From Clostridium_AW malenominatum (GTDB lineage Bacteria; Bacillota; Clostridia; Clostridiales; Clostridiaceae): a DNA stretch of 64,000 bases. The stretch spans positions 186,001 through 250,000 of the forward strand of contig NZ_BAAACF010000003.1 in assembly GCF_039521365.1 (NCBI RefSeq). The letters are read 5' to 3'. Position 1 is the stretch's first letter; each line of letters opens with the position of its first letter. The translations under genes were made by a program, and so were the position numbers. A model generated the notes under the pieces. It was not told the origin of the DNA, did no database searches, and worked only from the letters and a program-made list of their open reading frames with translations. Shown in pieces: positions 23,930-31,825 of the stretch.

Positions 23930-24586
23930 ATGTTCCTAGAGTTAAAACTTTTAAAAATAAGAGCTAGAGAAGAAAAAAAATTGAATAAAACAAATCATGA
24001 GATTTTTAAAGAAATGGAAGAATATATAGGAAAAAGTACTTTAAGTTTTTTTGAAAAAGAAGAAGTTTTTCAACAATTATTGGATGTAATGCTCCAATCA
24101 CAACAGGAAAGTAAAGATATAAATTTGTTTTTAGGAAATAATTATAAAGAGTTTTGTGACTCCACAATAAATGAATACAATGAATCAAAGAGTTTTGTAT
24201 TAAAATCTGTAGGATTTATTGAAGAATTTATTATTTATATCCTCATGTGGATTTCCTTGGATATGTTATTTTCCTTCAATTTACAATTTAAGTTGAGTTC
24301 TTTAATAACACCATCGGTACTTTGTATTATAACTTTTATAATACAATCTAAAATGACAAATTCATCAAAAGATACCATGAAATCAGCTCTTAAATCTTTT
24401 TCATATGCATTACCAATAGCTATATTTTCAAAACCTATAGCAACTACCCTAGCGGATATTATAAATATTGATATAAATATGAGCATAAGCTTATATTCAG
24501 CAAGATATTTTGTAATAGCTTCTATAACGTTTTTACTTTTTTCACAATTGTATAAGATAAAGTCTAATAAGGGAAAAATTCTTTAG
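23930..24586 (+). CDS. Membrane protein with DUF1048-like N-terminal region
   Basis: The 218-residue protein has a soluble N-terminal part (about residues 1-90) and about four hydrophobic segments after it (about 95-115, 120-137, 150-178 and 190-208). The stretch QLLDVMLQSQQESKDINLFL followed by EFCDSTINEY resembles the DUF1048/HAAS-like domain commonly encoded with PadR regulators. DUF1048 proteins are usually short and soluble, so this looks like such a domain joined to a membrane region. GGAGGG precedes the ATG. The function is unknown; a membrane-stress or signalling role is a guess from the PadR pairing. Confidence 0.6.
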   Translation: MFLELKLLKIRAREEKKLNKTNHEIFKEMEEYIGKSTLSFFEKEEVFQQLLDVMLQSQQESKDINLFLGNNYKEFCDSTINEYNESKSFVLKSVGFIEEFIIYILMWISLDMLFSFNLQFKLSSLITPSVLCIITFIIQSKMTNSSKDTMKSALKSFSYALPIAIFSKPIATTLADIINIDINMSISLYSARYFVIASITFLLFSQLYKIKSNKGKIL

Positions 24587-24607
24587 TTATATAATTCTTA
24601 GCTTCTC

Positions 24608-24687
24608 ATGGAGTTTGCTCATATTAAATGCAAACTCCATAGAAAACTTGTAAGTGATTTAAAAGATTTTTATTCTTTTAAATCACT
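24608..24687. terminator. Two consecutive hairpins between convergent genes
   Basis: The first hairpin pairs ATGGAGTTTG with CAAACTCCAT (24608-24640). The second pairs AGTGATTTAAAAGA with TCTTTTAAATCACT (24653-24687) and contains the stop codon of the methyltransferase gene. Both lack a long T run but lie where transcripts from both sides should end. Confidence 0.6.
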
Positions 24688-25818
24688 CCATTTTTTCTCT
24701 GGCTCCATGCCAAAATACTGATAATAATAACATAGTAGTCTTCCATTATAAAGTTTTCTATTTTTATCGGATTTTTTTCCAAAGAACTTCTCAAAGCCTG
24801 TGTGAGAAGTAATTACAAAGTAAGACCAATCGCTTAGCCTTTCAAAGGTGTCACCCATATCTTTATATAATTCTTCAACTTCTTTTAATTCACCAATTCT
24901 TTCTCCATAAGGTGGATTTGTTATAATAAATCCATGCTTTTTCTTTGAAGAAAATTCTCTAACATCTGTTTTTTGAAAAGCAATATAGTCTTCCACTCCA
25001 GCCTTTTTAGCATTTTCTCTGGCAGTTTGTAGAACTCTCCCGCTAATATCTGAGGCTAGAATTCTAAATTCTTTATTATTAATAGAATTTTTAGCGTGCT
25101 TTCTTATATCTTCCCATAATTCTTGGTCTATTATGTCCCATTGTTCTGATACAAAGCTTCTGTTAAGTCCTGGTGCCATGTTCTTACCTATCATAGCAGC
25201 TTCTATGGCAATGGTTCCTGAACCACAGAAAGGATCTGTTAAAACTCTAGAAGGGTCCCACTTGCTTAAAAGTACAAGGGCTGCAGCTAAGGTTTCCTTC
25301 ATAGGAGCTTCCCCAGCTAATTCTCTATAACCTCTTTTATGAAGCCCTGGTCCTGTGGTATCTAAAGTTAGAGTTACTATATCCTTTAATATAGCTGCCT
25401 CTATTTTATATGTAGCGCCATTTTCAGGGAACAAGTCTCTTCTATATTTTCTTTTCATGGCTTCCACCACAGCCTTTTTAACTATAGATTGGCAATCGGG
25501 AACACTGTAAAGCTTTGATTTAACAGACTTTCCGTTTACATGCATAAAGCCTGTTATAGGTATGATATCTCCCCACTCCACAGCAAGTGTTCCTTGGAAA
25601 AGCTCTTCAAAACTTTCAGCTTTAAATTCTCCCATTTTTATTAATACTCTATCTGCTGTTCTAAGCCACATATTGCAGGTAACTATGTCCATTTCGTCCC
25701 CTTCGAAGGTTACCTTTCCGTTTTCAATTTTCAAATCATCGTATCCTAGTTCTTTTAATTCATTAGCTACTACCTTCTCTAATCCAAAGGTGGAGGTTGC
25801 AATTAGTGTAAAATTCAT
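24670..25818 (-). CDS. THUMP-domain 23S rRNA guanine-N2 methyltransferase, RlmL/YpsC-like
   Basis: The 382-residue cytosolic protein has an N-terminal ferredoxin-like part, a THUMP RNA-binding domain (about residues 60-155) and a class I SAM methyltransferase domain. The latter shows DPFCGSGTIAIEAA (SAM loop) and TNPPYGERIG, the NPPY motif of base N-methyltransferases. The length and order match B. subtilis YpsC and the N-terminal half of E. coli RlmL, which methylates G2445 of 23S rRNA. Its ATG at 25818 overlaps the stop of the preceding small gene by 4 bases, so the two are coupled. Confidence 0.88.
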   Translation of the reverse strand: MNFTLIATSTFGLEKVVANELKELGYDDLKIENGKVTFEGDEMDIVTCNMWLRTADRVLIKMGEFKAESFEELFQGTLAVEWGDIIPITGFMHVNGKSVKSKLYSVPDCQSIVKKAVVEAMKRKYRRDLFPENGATYKIEAAILKDIVTLTLDTTGPGLHKRGYRELAGEAPMKETLAAALVLLSKWDPSRVLTDPFCGSGTIAIEAAMIGKNMAPGLNRSFVSEQWDIIDQELWEDIRKHAKNSINNKEFRILASDISGRVLQTARENAKKAGVEDYIAFQKTDVREFSSKKKHGFIITNPPYGERIGELKEVEELYKDMGDTFERLSDWSYFVITSHTGFEKFFGKKSDKNRKLYNGRLLCYYYQYFGMEPEKKWSDLKE

Positions 25819-26087
25819 CGTTTTTTCTCTCCTAACTCTTCTATTTCAAATTTATCAAATTCTATTTCTTCCATAAAATTATGTTGATTAAAGCTTGTTT
25901 TTAATCTTTTATTATATTCATTTAAATTAGCTGGAAGCCAGTAAGGCTTAGAAATATCAAATTTATAACATAAATCTATAATACATGCTTTTAAGTTCTC
26001 CTGATAAGTTCCTTCAACATTAGACTCCACTACTTCATCCCTTATAATTTTACTATCTTTTATTAGTTTTCCCCATATTTTAAGCAT
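25815..26087 (-). CDS. Conserved hypothetical protein upstream of the rRNA methyltransferase
   Basis: The 90-residue product is soluble and mixed alpha/beta, with no signal peptide. A readable landmark is the segment DISKPYWLPANLNEYNKR; the C-terminus is acidic then basic. I recognise no domain with certainty, though similar small proteins are found near this methyltransferase in clostridia. The ATG at 26087 follows AGGAGGG. The 4-base overlap with the methyltransferase gene suggests linked expression and perhaps a role in RNA modification or ribosome biogenesis, which is only an inference. Confidence 0.6.
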   Translation of the reverse strand: MLKIWGKLIKDSKIIRDEVVESNVEGTYQENLKACIIDLCYKFDISKPYWLPANLNEYNKRLKTSFNQHNFMEEIEFDKFEIEELGEKKR

Positions 26088-26221
26088 TAGACCCTCCTAA
26101 AACTAAAAGTTTAATAATCATTAGTTTATCATAAGTTTAAAGGATAATACATATTTTGTTTAGAATAATTAAAGTCCTATCTTCAAATAATAATGTAAAT
26201 ACTTTATTAGGAGGTATAGTT

Positions 26222-26365
26222 ATGTCTAAAAAGAAAACTATGAAAAGCATTAATCAAGCTATGGCAGCTTCTAGTAATGATAGTAGAAATGCTACAAATG
26301 GATATATGGAAAACGGAAACTCCAGCAAAGACTTTGCTCAGCAAGGAACTAGAAATAAAAAATAA
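26222..26365 (+). CDS. Small hydrophilic hypothetical protein (47 residues)
   Basis: The peptide starts MSKKKTMKSINQAMAASSND and is rich in Ser, Asn, Gly and Lys, with no hydrophobic segment. AGGAGGTATAGTT precedes the ATG and a strong terminator follows, so it looks like a genuine single-gene unit. The composition recalls small spore or stress proteins of clostridia, but I do not recognise it and assign no function. The frame is open 22 codons further upstream without a ribosome binding site. Confidence 0.6.
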   Translation: MSKKKTMKSINQAMAASSNDSRNATNGYMENGNSSKDFAQQGTRNKK

Positions 26366-26379
26366 AATTTAACAATGCT

Positions 26380-26403
26380 AAAGCCCCGCATTTGCAGGGC
26401 TTT
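26380..26403. terminator. Terminator between the small gene and hydA
   Basis: AAAGCCC pairs with GGGCTTT around a 10-base loop, followed by TTTAATTTTTAA on the plus strand and preceded by A-rich sequence. It can end transcripts from both convergent genes. Confidence 0.8.
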
Positions 26404-26408
26404 AATTT

Positions 26409-28145
26409 TTAATATTTATTTCTCTTTTCATATTGAGTGTGGAGTAAACTATGACTCATTCCTCCATTTGGTTTTCCCAAAAATTCTTCATATATTTTAG
26501 TTATATAAGGATTTTTATGAGATTTTCTTATAGGCATTTCCTTATCTTCATCATAAATTGCCTTTGCTCTTTCCAGTTTAATATTTATATTATCTAATAT
26601 ATCTGAATTTACAATAGGTTGCCCACCACCGGTTACACACCCTCCTGGACAAGCCATAACTTCTATAAAGTCAATCTTCCTCTCCCCAGTTTTAACCACT
26701 TTCATAAGCTCTCTTGCATTCCCTAGTCCATGAGCTACGGCAGCTGTAATGATTTTTCCATTTGGCAGCTCAATTTCTGCTATTTTTATTCCTTCTATTC
26801 CCCTAATAGTTTTAAAATCTATGTTCTCTATTTCTTTATCTCCTACTATTTCAAAAATTGTCCTTAATGCTGCTTCAGCAACTCCTCCCGTAGCTCCAAA
26901 GATTACTCCTGCTCCGGTGGATTCTCCAAGGGGATTATCAAAATTGCTTTCTTTAAGATTTTTAAAATTTATTCCCCATTCTTTTATCATCTGAGCTAAT
27001 TCTCTTGTAGTTAGGACATAATCTACATCTTTTAAATTATTATTTGATAGCTCTTCCCTTGTGCTTTCAAACTTCTTAGCGGAACAAGGCATTATAGATA
27101 CTACTACAATTTTTTTAGGGTCTATACCCATTTTTCTTGCAAAATAACTTTTAATTAGTGCTCCTTCCATTTCATGAGGCGACTTGCAGGTAGAAAGATT
27201 GTGTATCATATCTGGGTAAAAATGTTCCACAAACTTCACCCATCCTGGGCAGCAGGAGGTCATGAGAGGAAGATTTTCTTCCTTTTCTAATCTACTTAAA
27301 AGTTCAGTTCCCTCTTCCATTATAGTAAGATCTGCAGCAAAATCCGTATCAAACACTTTATAAAACCCTAAATTTTTCAATGCGGTAACCATTTTCCCTG
27401 TAACTCTAGAACCAATTTCCATTCCAAATTCCTCTCCTAGGGCTACTCTAACTGCTGGAGCCGTTTGAACTATTACATACTTATCCTTATTCTCTAAAGC
27501 CTTCCACACACTGTCAATATCGCTTTTTTCACTAAGAGCCCCTACAGGACATGCAATTATACATTGACCACAATTGATGCATACCGTTTCCCCTAAAGGT
27601 TTTTCATATGGAGTTTCTACCTTTGTATTAAATCCTCTGTTAGCAAATCCTATAGCACTAACAGTTTGCACATTAGAGCATGTACTAATACATCTTCCAC
27701 AAAGTATACACTTTTCTCTGTCCCTTACCACTGAAGGAGAGGACATATCTAAAGGCTCACTAATCTTTTCTCCTACATATTTAACTTCTCTAACATTCAA
27801 ATCCCTAGCAGCCCCTTGAAGCTCACAGTTTTCACTTCTACTACAAGTAGTACACTCTCTTTTATGATTAGATAGCAAAAGCTCTACTACCATTCTCCTT
27901 CCTTCTCTAACCGCTGGAGTATTAACCTTTACTACCATACCATCTTCAGCTTTTAAAGAGCAGGAGGCAATAAATTTCCCTCCAACTTCTACAATACAAA
28001 TTCTACAGGAGGAACAATTATTTACATCTTTTAGATAGCATAGGGTTGGTATTTTAATTCCTATACTTTTTGCTGCTTCTAATACAGTAGTTCCTCTTTC
28101 TACTTGTACTTCTTGACCATCTATGTTAATCCTTACTAAATCCAC
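26409..28145 (-). CDS. hydA: [FeFe]-hydrogenase catalytic subunit of an NAD-linked complex
   Basis: The 578-residue subunit makes or oxidises hydrogen at its H-cluster. It begins with a plant-type [2Fe-2S] domain (CYLKDVNNCSSCRIC) and a His-ligated [4Fe-4S] segment (HKRECTTCSRSENC). Two [4Fe-4S] motifs follow (CILCGRCISTC and CINCGQCIIACP), then the three H-cluster motifs TSCCPGWVKF, MPCSAKKFE and ACPGGCVTGGGQP. All expected cysteines are present. It is the last gene of hydC-hydD-hydB-hydA. Relatives in trimeric and tetrameric complexes couple NADH and ferredoxin to hydrogen by electron bifurcation. The start is a GTG at 28145, 9 bases after GGGAG. H-cluster assembly would need HydE, HydF and HydG, encoded 8 kb away. 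Confidence 0.93.
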   Translation of the reverse strand: MDLVRINIDGQEVQVERGTTVLEAAKSIGIKIPTLCYLKDVNNCSSCRICIVEVGGKFIASCSLKAEDGMVVKVNTPAVREGRRMVVELLLSNHKRECTTCSRSENCELQGAARDLNVREVKYVGEKISEPLDMSSPSVVRDREKCILCGRCISTCSNVQTVSAIGFANRGFNTKVETPYEKPLGETVCINCGQCIIACPVGALSEKSDIDSVWKALENKDKYVIVQTAPAVRVALGEEFGMEIGSRVTGKMVTALKNLGFYKVFDTDFAADLTIMEEGTELLSRLEKEENLPLMTSCCPGWVKFVEHFYPDMIHNLSTCKSPHEMEGALIKSYFARKMGIDPKKIVVVSIMPCSAKKFESTREELSNNNLKDVDYVLTTRELAQMIKEWGINFKNLKESNFDNPLGESTGAGVIFGATGGVAEAALRTIFEIVGDKEIENIDFKTIRGIEGIKIAEIELPNGKIITAAVAHGLGNARELMKVVKTGERKIDFIEVMACPGGCVTGGGQPIVNSDILDNINIKLERAKAIYDEDKEMPIRKSHKNPYITKIYEEFLGKPNGGMSHSLLHTQYEKRNKY

Positions 28146-28171
28146 AAATCTTCACTCCCTTCACTTTAAAA

Positions 28172-29965
28172 TTATCTTCTTTCAATTGCTTTAAATGGGC
28201 ACTTAGGTACGCAAGCTCCGCACTTAATACATCTATTTAAATCTATATTATATGGTTGTCTTATTTCACCGCTTATAGCATTAACAGGACATTGTCTAGC
28301 GCAAAGGCTGCATCCTCTACATTCTTTAGCATCTATCTTGTATTGTACTAACTCTTGACAAACCCCTGCTGGACATCTTTTATCTACAATATGAGCTAAA
28401 TATTCTTCTCTAAAATACTTTAATGTAGATAGTACTGGATTAGGCGCTGTTTGTCCAAGTCCACATAAAGATATGGTTTTTATTTTCTTTGCCAAATCCT
28501 CTAATATTTCTAAATCCTCCAGGGTTCCCTTCCCTTTAGTTATCTTTTCTAATATTTCAAGCATTCTTTTTGTTCCTACCCTACAAGGAGTACATTTTCC
28601 ACAGGACTCGTCTTTAATGAAATCAAGATAGAACTTAGCCACATCCACCATGCAATTATCTTCGTCTAGCACTATCATTCCACCAGAACCCATCATGGAT
28701 CCTAAAGCACTTAAACTGTCATAATCAATTGGGGTATCTAAATTTTCCTCAGTTATGCACCCTCCAGAAGGTCCTCCCGTTTGTACAGCTTTAAATTCCT
28801 TCTCGTTAGGTATTCCCCCTCCTATGTCATAAATAACTTCCCTCAAAGTAATCCCCATAGGTACCTCTATTAAACCCGTGTTTGTAATTTTCCCTCCTAG
28901 AGCAAAAACTTTGGTTCCCTTACTTTTTTCTGTTCCAATATTTCCAAACCATTCTTCACCCTTTAATATTATTTGAGGTATATTGGCGAAGGTTTCTACA
29001 TTATTTATAATAGTAGGTTTTTGCCATAATCCACTTTGAGCTGGGAAAGGAGGCTTAGGATTGGGCATTCCTCTTTTTCCTTCTATAGAATTTATTAGAG
29101 CTGTCTCTTCACCACATACAAAGGCTCCTGCCCCTAACCTTATACTAATTTTAAAATTGAACCCTGTCCCTAATATATTTTCTCCTAATAGACCATATTC
29201 TTCTGCTTGTTTTATAGCTCTTTTCAATCTTTCAACGGCTAGAGGATATTCTGCTCTTATATATATATATCCTTCATTAGCTCCTATGGCATATCCTCCA
29301 ATTGCCATAGCTTCAATCACCGAATGAGGATCTCCTTCTAATATAGAACGATCCATGAAAGCTCCTGGATCTCCTTCATCTGCGTTACAAATTATATATT
29401 TTTCTTCATTTTTTTGTTTTGAGGCTAGATCCCATTTTAATCCTGTCGGGAAGCCACCTCCACCTCTTCCTCTCAATCCAGATTTTTTAATAATCTCAAT
29501 TACTTTTTCTGGATTTAGCTTAGTAACTACAGTTTCTAATGCCTTGTATCCATCAAAAGCAAGATATTCATCTATATTTTCTGGATCTATAACTCCACAG
29601 TTTTTTAAAGCTATCCTTATTTGTTTATTATAAAACTCTACATCTTCTAAAGATCTTACGCTATAGTTATGAAAAGATTTATAGTAAGCTAATCTATTAA
29701 CTTTTCTTCCATTTACTAAGTGTTGTTCAACAATTTCTGGTATATCTTTTGCACTTACCTTACTATAAAATGTCCCTTCTGGAAATACAATCATCATAGG
29801 TCCTAGATGGCACAAACCCAAACAACCTATCTTCAACAATTCTATTTCGTTTTCAATTCTATGCTTTTTCAATTCAATTTTTATAGTATTTGCTATATCT
29901 ATAGGCCCATCGCCAGTACATCCTACTCCACCACAGACTAATACTTGAGCACGAAATATGTTCAT
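28172..29965 (-). CDS. hydB: NuoF-like flavoprotein subunit of the hydrogenase complex
   Basis: The 597-residue subunit oxidises or reduces NAD(H) through FMN. The order is an N-terminal thioredoxin-like [2Fe-2S] domain (CGGVGCTGDG and KIGCLGLCHLGP), a NuoF core with GRGGGGFPTGLKW, the [4Fe-4S] site ESCGKCTPCRVGTKRM, and a C-terminal pair of ferredoxin motifs (CRGCSLCARQCP and CIKCGACVPKCP). This architecture is that of HydB of bifurcating hydrogenases and not of NuoF alone. A first ATG two codons upstream is pressed against the GGAGGGGG sequence, so the ATG at 29965 is the better start. It lies 26 bases before hydA. Confidence 0.92.
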   Translation of the reverse strand: MNIFRAQVLVCGGVGCTGDGPIDIANTIKIELKKHRIENEIELLKIGCLGLCHLGPMMIVFPEGTFYSKVSAKDIPEIVEQHLVNGRKVNRLAYYKSFHNYSVRSLEDVEFYNKQIRIALKNCGVIDPENIDEYLAFDGYKALETVVTKLNPEKVIEIIKKSGLRGRGGGGFPTGLKWDLASKQKNEEKYIICNADEGDPGAFMDRSILEGDPHSVIEAMAIGGYAIGANEGYIYIRAEYPLAVERLKRAIKQAEEYGLLGENILGTGFNFKISIRLGAGAFVCGEETALINSIEGKRGMPNPKPPFPAQSGLWQKPTIINNVETFANIPQIILKGEEWFGNIGTEKSKGTKVFALGGKITNTGLIEVPMGITLREVIYDIGGGIPNEKEFKAVQTGGPSGGCITEENLDTPIDYDSLSALGSMMGSGGMIVLDEDNCMVDVAKFYLDFIKDESCGKCTPCRVGTKRMLEILEKITKGKGTLEDLEILEDLAKKIKTISLCGLGQTAPNPVLSTLKYFREEYLAHIVDKRCPAGVCQELVQYKIDAKECRGCSLCARQCPVNAISGEIRQPYNIDLNRCIKCGACVPKCPFKAIERR

Positions 29966-29984
29966 ATACATCCCCCTCCCCTAT

Positions 29985-30386
29985 CTAGTCATTTTGTATA
30001 ACGTAATCGTTCATTATTTTATCTTCAATAACATGCATAGTAAAACTATCAATTATCTTTCCACCTTTTATATGCTCTCTAACCATTCTTCTAGCCTTTG
30101 TAGCACTCATCTTTACATAGGTAATTTTTTCATATCCAGGCATAATTACTTCTACTATAGGTTCTAACCTACACATTCCAATGCATCCCGTTTTAACTAA
30201 ATCCACTTCTTCAAGACCTAGCTCCTGAAGCTCTCCTTTTATAGCCTCCATAACATAATTTGCTCCAGCTGCTATACCACAGGTAGCCATCCCTACAATT
30301 ATTCTAGGTCTTTTTCTATCTGAACCTTGATTAACTTTCTCCAAGGTAACTTTTCTTATTTCATCTAACTCCTCTAAAGTCTTCAT
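29985..30386 (-). CDS. hydD: Thioredoxin-like [2Fe-2S] subunit of the hydrogenase complex
   Basis: The 133-residue product has a thioredoxin-like [2Fe-2S] fold with cysteines in GMATCGIAAGA and KTGCIGMCRLEP. Such an extra small subunit occurs in tetrameric hydrogenases (HydABCD) and in NAD-dependent formate dehydrogenases, where it extends the electron path next to HydB. AAGGGGAG lies 7 bases before the ATG at 30386; a longer frame to 30413 overlaps hydC and is not needed. It starts 1 base after the hydC stop codon, so translation is coupled. The letter D is used by analogy with acetogen complexes. Confidence 0.8.
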   Translation of the reverse strand: MKTLEELDEIRKVTLEKVNQGSDRKRPRIIVGMATCGIAAGANYVMEAIKGELQELGLEEVDLVKTGCIGMCRLEPIVEVIMPGYEKITYVKMSATKARRMVREHIKGGKIIDSFTMHVIEDKIMNDYVIQND

Positions 30387-30387
30387 T

Positions 30388-30897
30388 CTAAGACTCCCCT
30401 TCCATATACTCATTTAATATCTCGGTTATATCGTCTAATCTAACTTTTGAATATACTTTATCATCCACAGAAATAACTGGTGCAAGACCACAAGCCCCAA
30501 CGCATCTTGTAGCTTCTAGTGTAAATAAACCATCTTCTGTTGTATTTCCCACAGCTACTTTTAAGTCCTGAGATATTCTATTTAAAATAGTTTGCCCACC
30601 TTTAACATAGCAGGCTGTACCCATACAAACCTTTATTACATGTTTTCCCTTTGGCTCTAAGGAGAAAAAATGGTAAAATGAAGCCACTCCATATATTTCA
30701 GACATAGGAATATCCAATTCTTCCGAAACATACTGAAGAATTTCCTCAGGTAAATATCCATATATGCTTTGAATGCCATGTAGTAAAGGAATCAGTCCAC
30801 CTTTTACATCTTTTATTTCCTCAATAACCTCATCTACTTTTTTAATTCTTTCATCTATAGTACCTTCACAGCAGCACTTTTTTTCATTCATTGACAC
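30388..30897 (-). CDS. hydC: NuoE-like [2Fe-2S] subunit of the hydrogenase complex
   Basis: The 169-residue subunit has a helical N-terminal bundle (about residues 15-80, with LIPLLHGIQSIYGYLPEEI) and a thioredoxin-like [2Fe-2S] domain with cysteines in CMGTACYVKGG and TRCVGACGLAP. This is the NuoE/HydC form. An unusual CCC triplet occurs at residues 8-10, near the N-terminus. It is the first gene of the operon. GTG at 30897, 7 bases after GGGGG, is the likely start; an ATG two codons later is possible. A Rex-like half-palindrome lies about 140 bases upstream, which would tie expression to the NADH/NAD ratio. Confidence 0.9.
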   Translation of the reverse strand: MSMNEKKCCCEGTIDERIKKVDEVIEEIKDVKGGLIPLLHGIQSIYGYLPEEILQYVSEELDIPMSEIYGVASFYHFFSLEPKGKHVIKVCMGTACYVKGGQTILNRISQDLKVAVGNTTEDGLFTLEATRCVGACGLAPVISVDDKVYSKVRLDDITEILNEYMEGES

Positions 30898-31287
30898 TTA
30901 AATACCCCCTTGTAATAACATATCACCAATATATAGAATGAATATTCTGATATATATATAATTATTCTATGCACTTTATAATATTCCTTCAAACTTTTCC
31001 TTATTTATCTAATTATTTTAATATAATTATAAAATAATTAAAAATTTAACAAATAACAATTCTATAATTGACAAATATTTATCATATTTTATTCTTTTAA
31101 CGCAAGATTTTACTGACTTATCATTTTAAACATTGTCAAATACAAGTAAATATAGTTATTTTATCTACTAATAATTACAAGACATTCTTATAAGTCAATA
31201 TTTTTTTAACAAAGTATTTTATCACTTTCATCAGCAATCTATCATAATATAAATAGGAATATAATAATTATAAAGAGGTAAATAATA
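30898..31287. other. 390-base divergent intergenic region between hydC and the SOD gene
   Basis: Very AT-rich sequence holding the promoters of two divergent transcripts. I see no coding frame and no stable hairpin. The only recognisable element is the Rex-like site at 31035-31052. Confidence 0.5.
31035..31052 (-). promoter_or_regulatory. Possible Rex operator upstream of hydC
   Basis: On the minus strand the sequence TTGTTAAATTTTTAATTA matches the clostridial Rex consensus TTGTTAANNNNTTAACAA at 12 of 14 fixed positions. Rex is an NADH-sensing repressor of fermentation and hydrogen genes in clostridia. AT-richness makes chance matches easy here. Confidence 0.35.
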
Positions 31288-31749
31288 ATGGCAAAAGCTT
31301 ATGCCGCAATAAAAGGTGGCCCCCTTGCACCTAATATAAATGGGGGAGTATATTTTATGGATGTCCCAGGAGGCACTCATGTTTGTGTTATGGTTAACGG
31401 ACTACCAAGCTATAAACCAGCTACTGCAAATTCTCAACCCATAGGTCCTCATGGTTTTCATATACATGAATTTGGCAACTGTACTGTTGGAGATCCAAAG
31501 GATCCTTTCAAAGCTGTAGGCAATCATTGGAATCCTACAAAGCAACCCCACGGTAATCATGCTGGAGATTTTCCTGTATTATTTTCAAACGCCGGAACTT
31601 CTATGATGTGTTTTTTTACGAATAAATTTAAAGTAAGAGATATCATCGGGAAATCTGTAGTTATCCACGAAAATCCCGATGATTATAGAACACAACCTGC
31701 TGGTAACTCTGGTAAAAAACTTGCTTGCGGTGTAATTAGAGAGATGTAA
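31288..31749 (+). CDS. sodC: Cu/Zn superoxide dismutase family protein
   Basis: The 153-residue protein matches Cu/Zn superoxide dismutase and appears to keep every metal ligand. His58 and His60 (FHIHEFG), bridging His80 (NHWNP), His88, His91 and Asp94 (PHGNHAGD), and His127 (VVIHENP) are all present. Cys65 and Cys147 correspond to the structural disulphide. The loop between His88 and His91 is shorter than in eukaryotic enzymes. There is no signal peptide, so it is not the usual periplasmic form; Bacillus YojM and spore-coat SOD-like proteins are possible comparisons. It would turn superoxide into peroxide and oxygen. GAGGTAAATAATA precedes the ATG. It is a single gene with its own terminator. 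Confidence 0.85.
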   Translation: MAKAYAAIKGGPLAPNINGGVYFMDVPGGTHVCVMVNGLPSYKPATANSQPIGPHGFHIHEFGNCTVGDPKDPFKAVGNHWNPTKQPHGNHAGDFPVLFSNAGTSMMCFFTNKFKVRDIIGKSVVIHENPDDYRTQPAGNSGKKLACGVIREM

Positions 31750-31777
31750 ATTATTATAGCTTTACGATTTTGTAAGT

Positions 31778-31820
31778 AAAAATGCTATGTACTGGACAAA
31801 TCCATTACATAGCATTTTTT
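31778..31820. terminator. Terminator after sodC, shared with the chemoreceptor gene
   Basis: AAAAATGCTATGTA pairs with TACATAGCATTTTT around a 14-base loop; A and T tracts on both sides allow bidirectional use. Confidence 0.88.
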
Positions 31821-31825
31821 AATAC

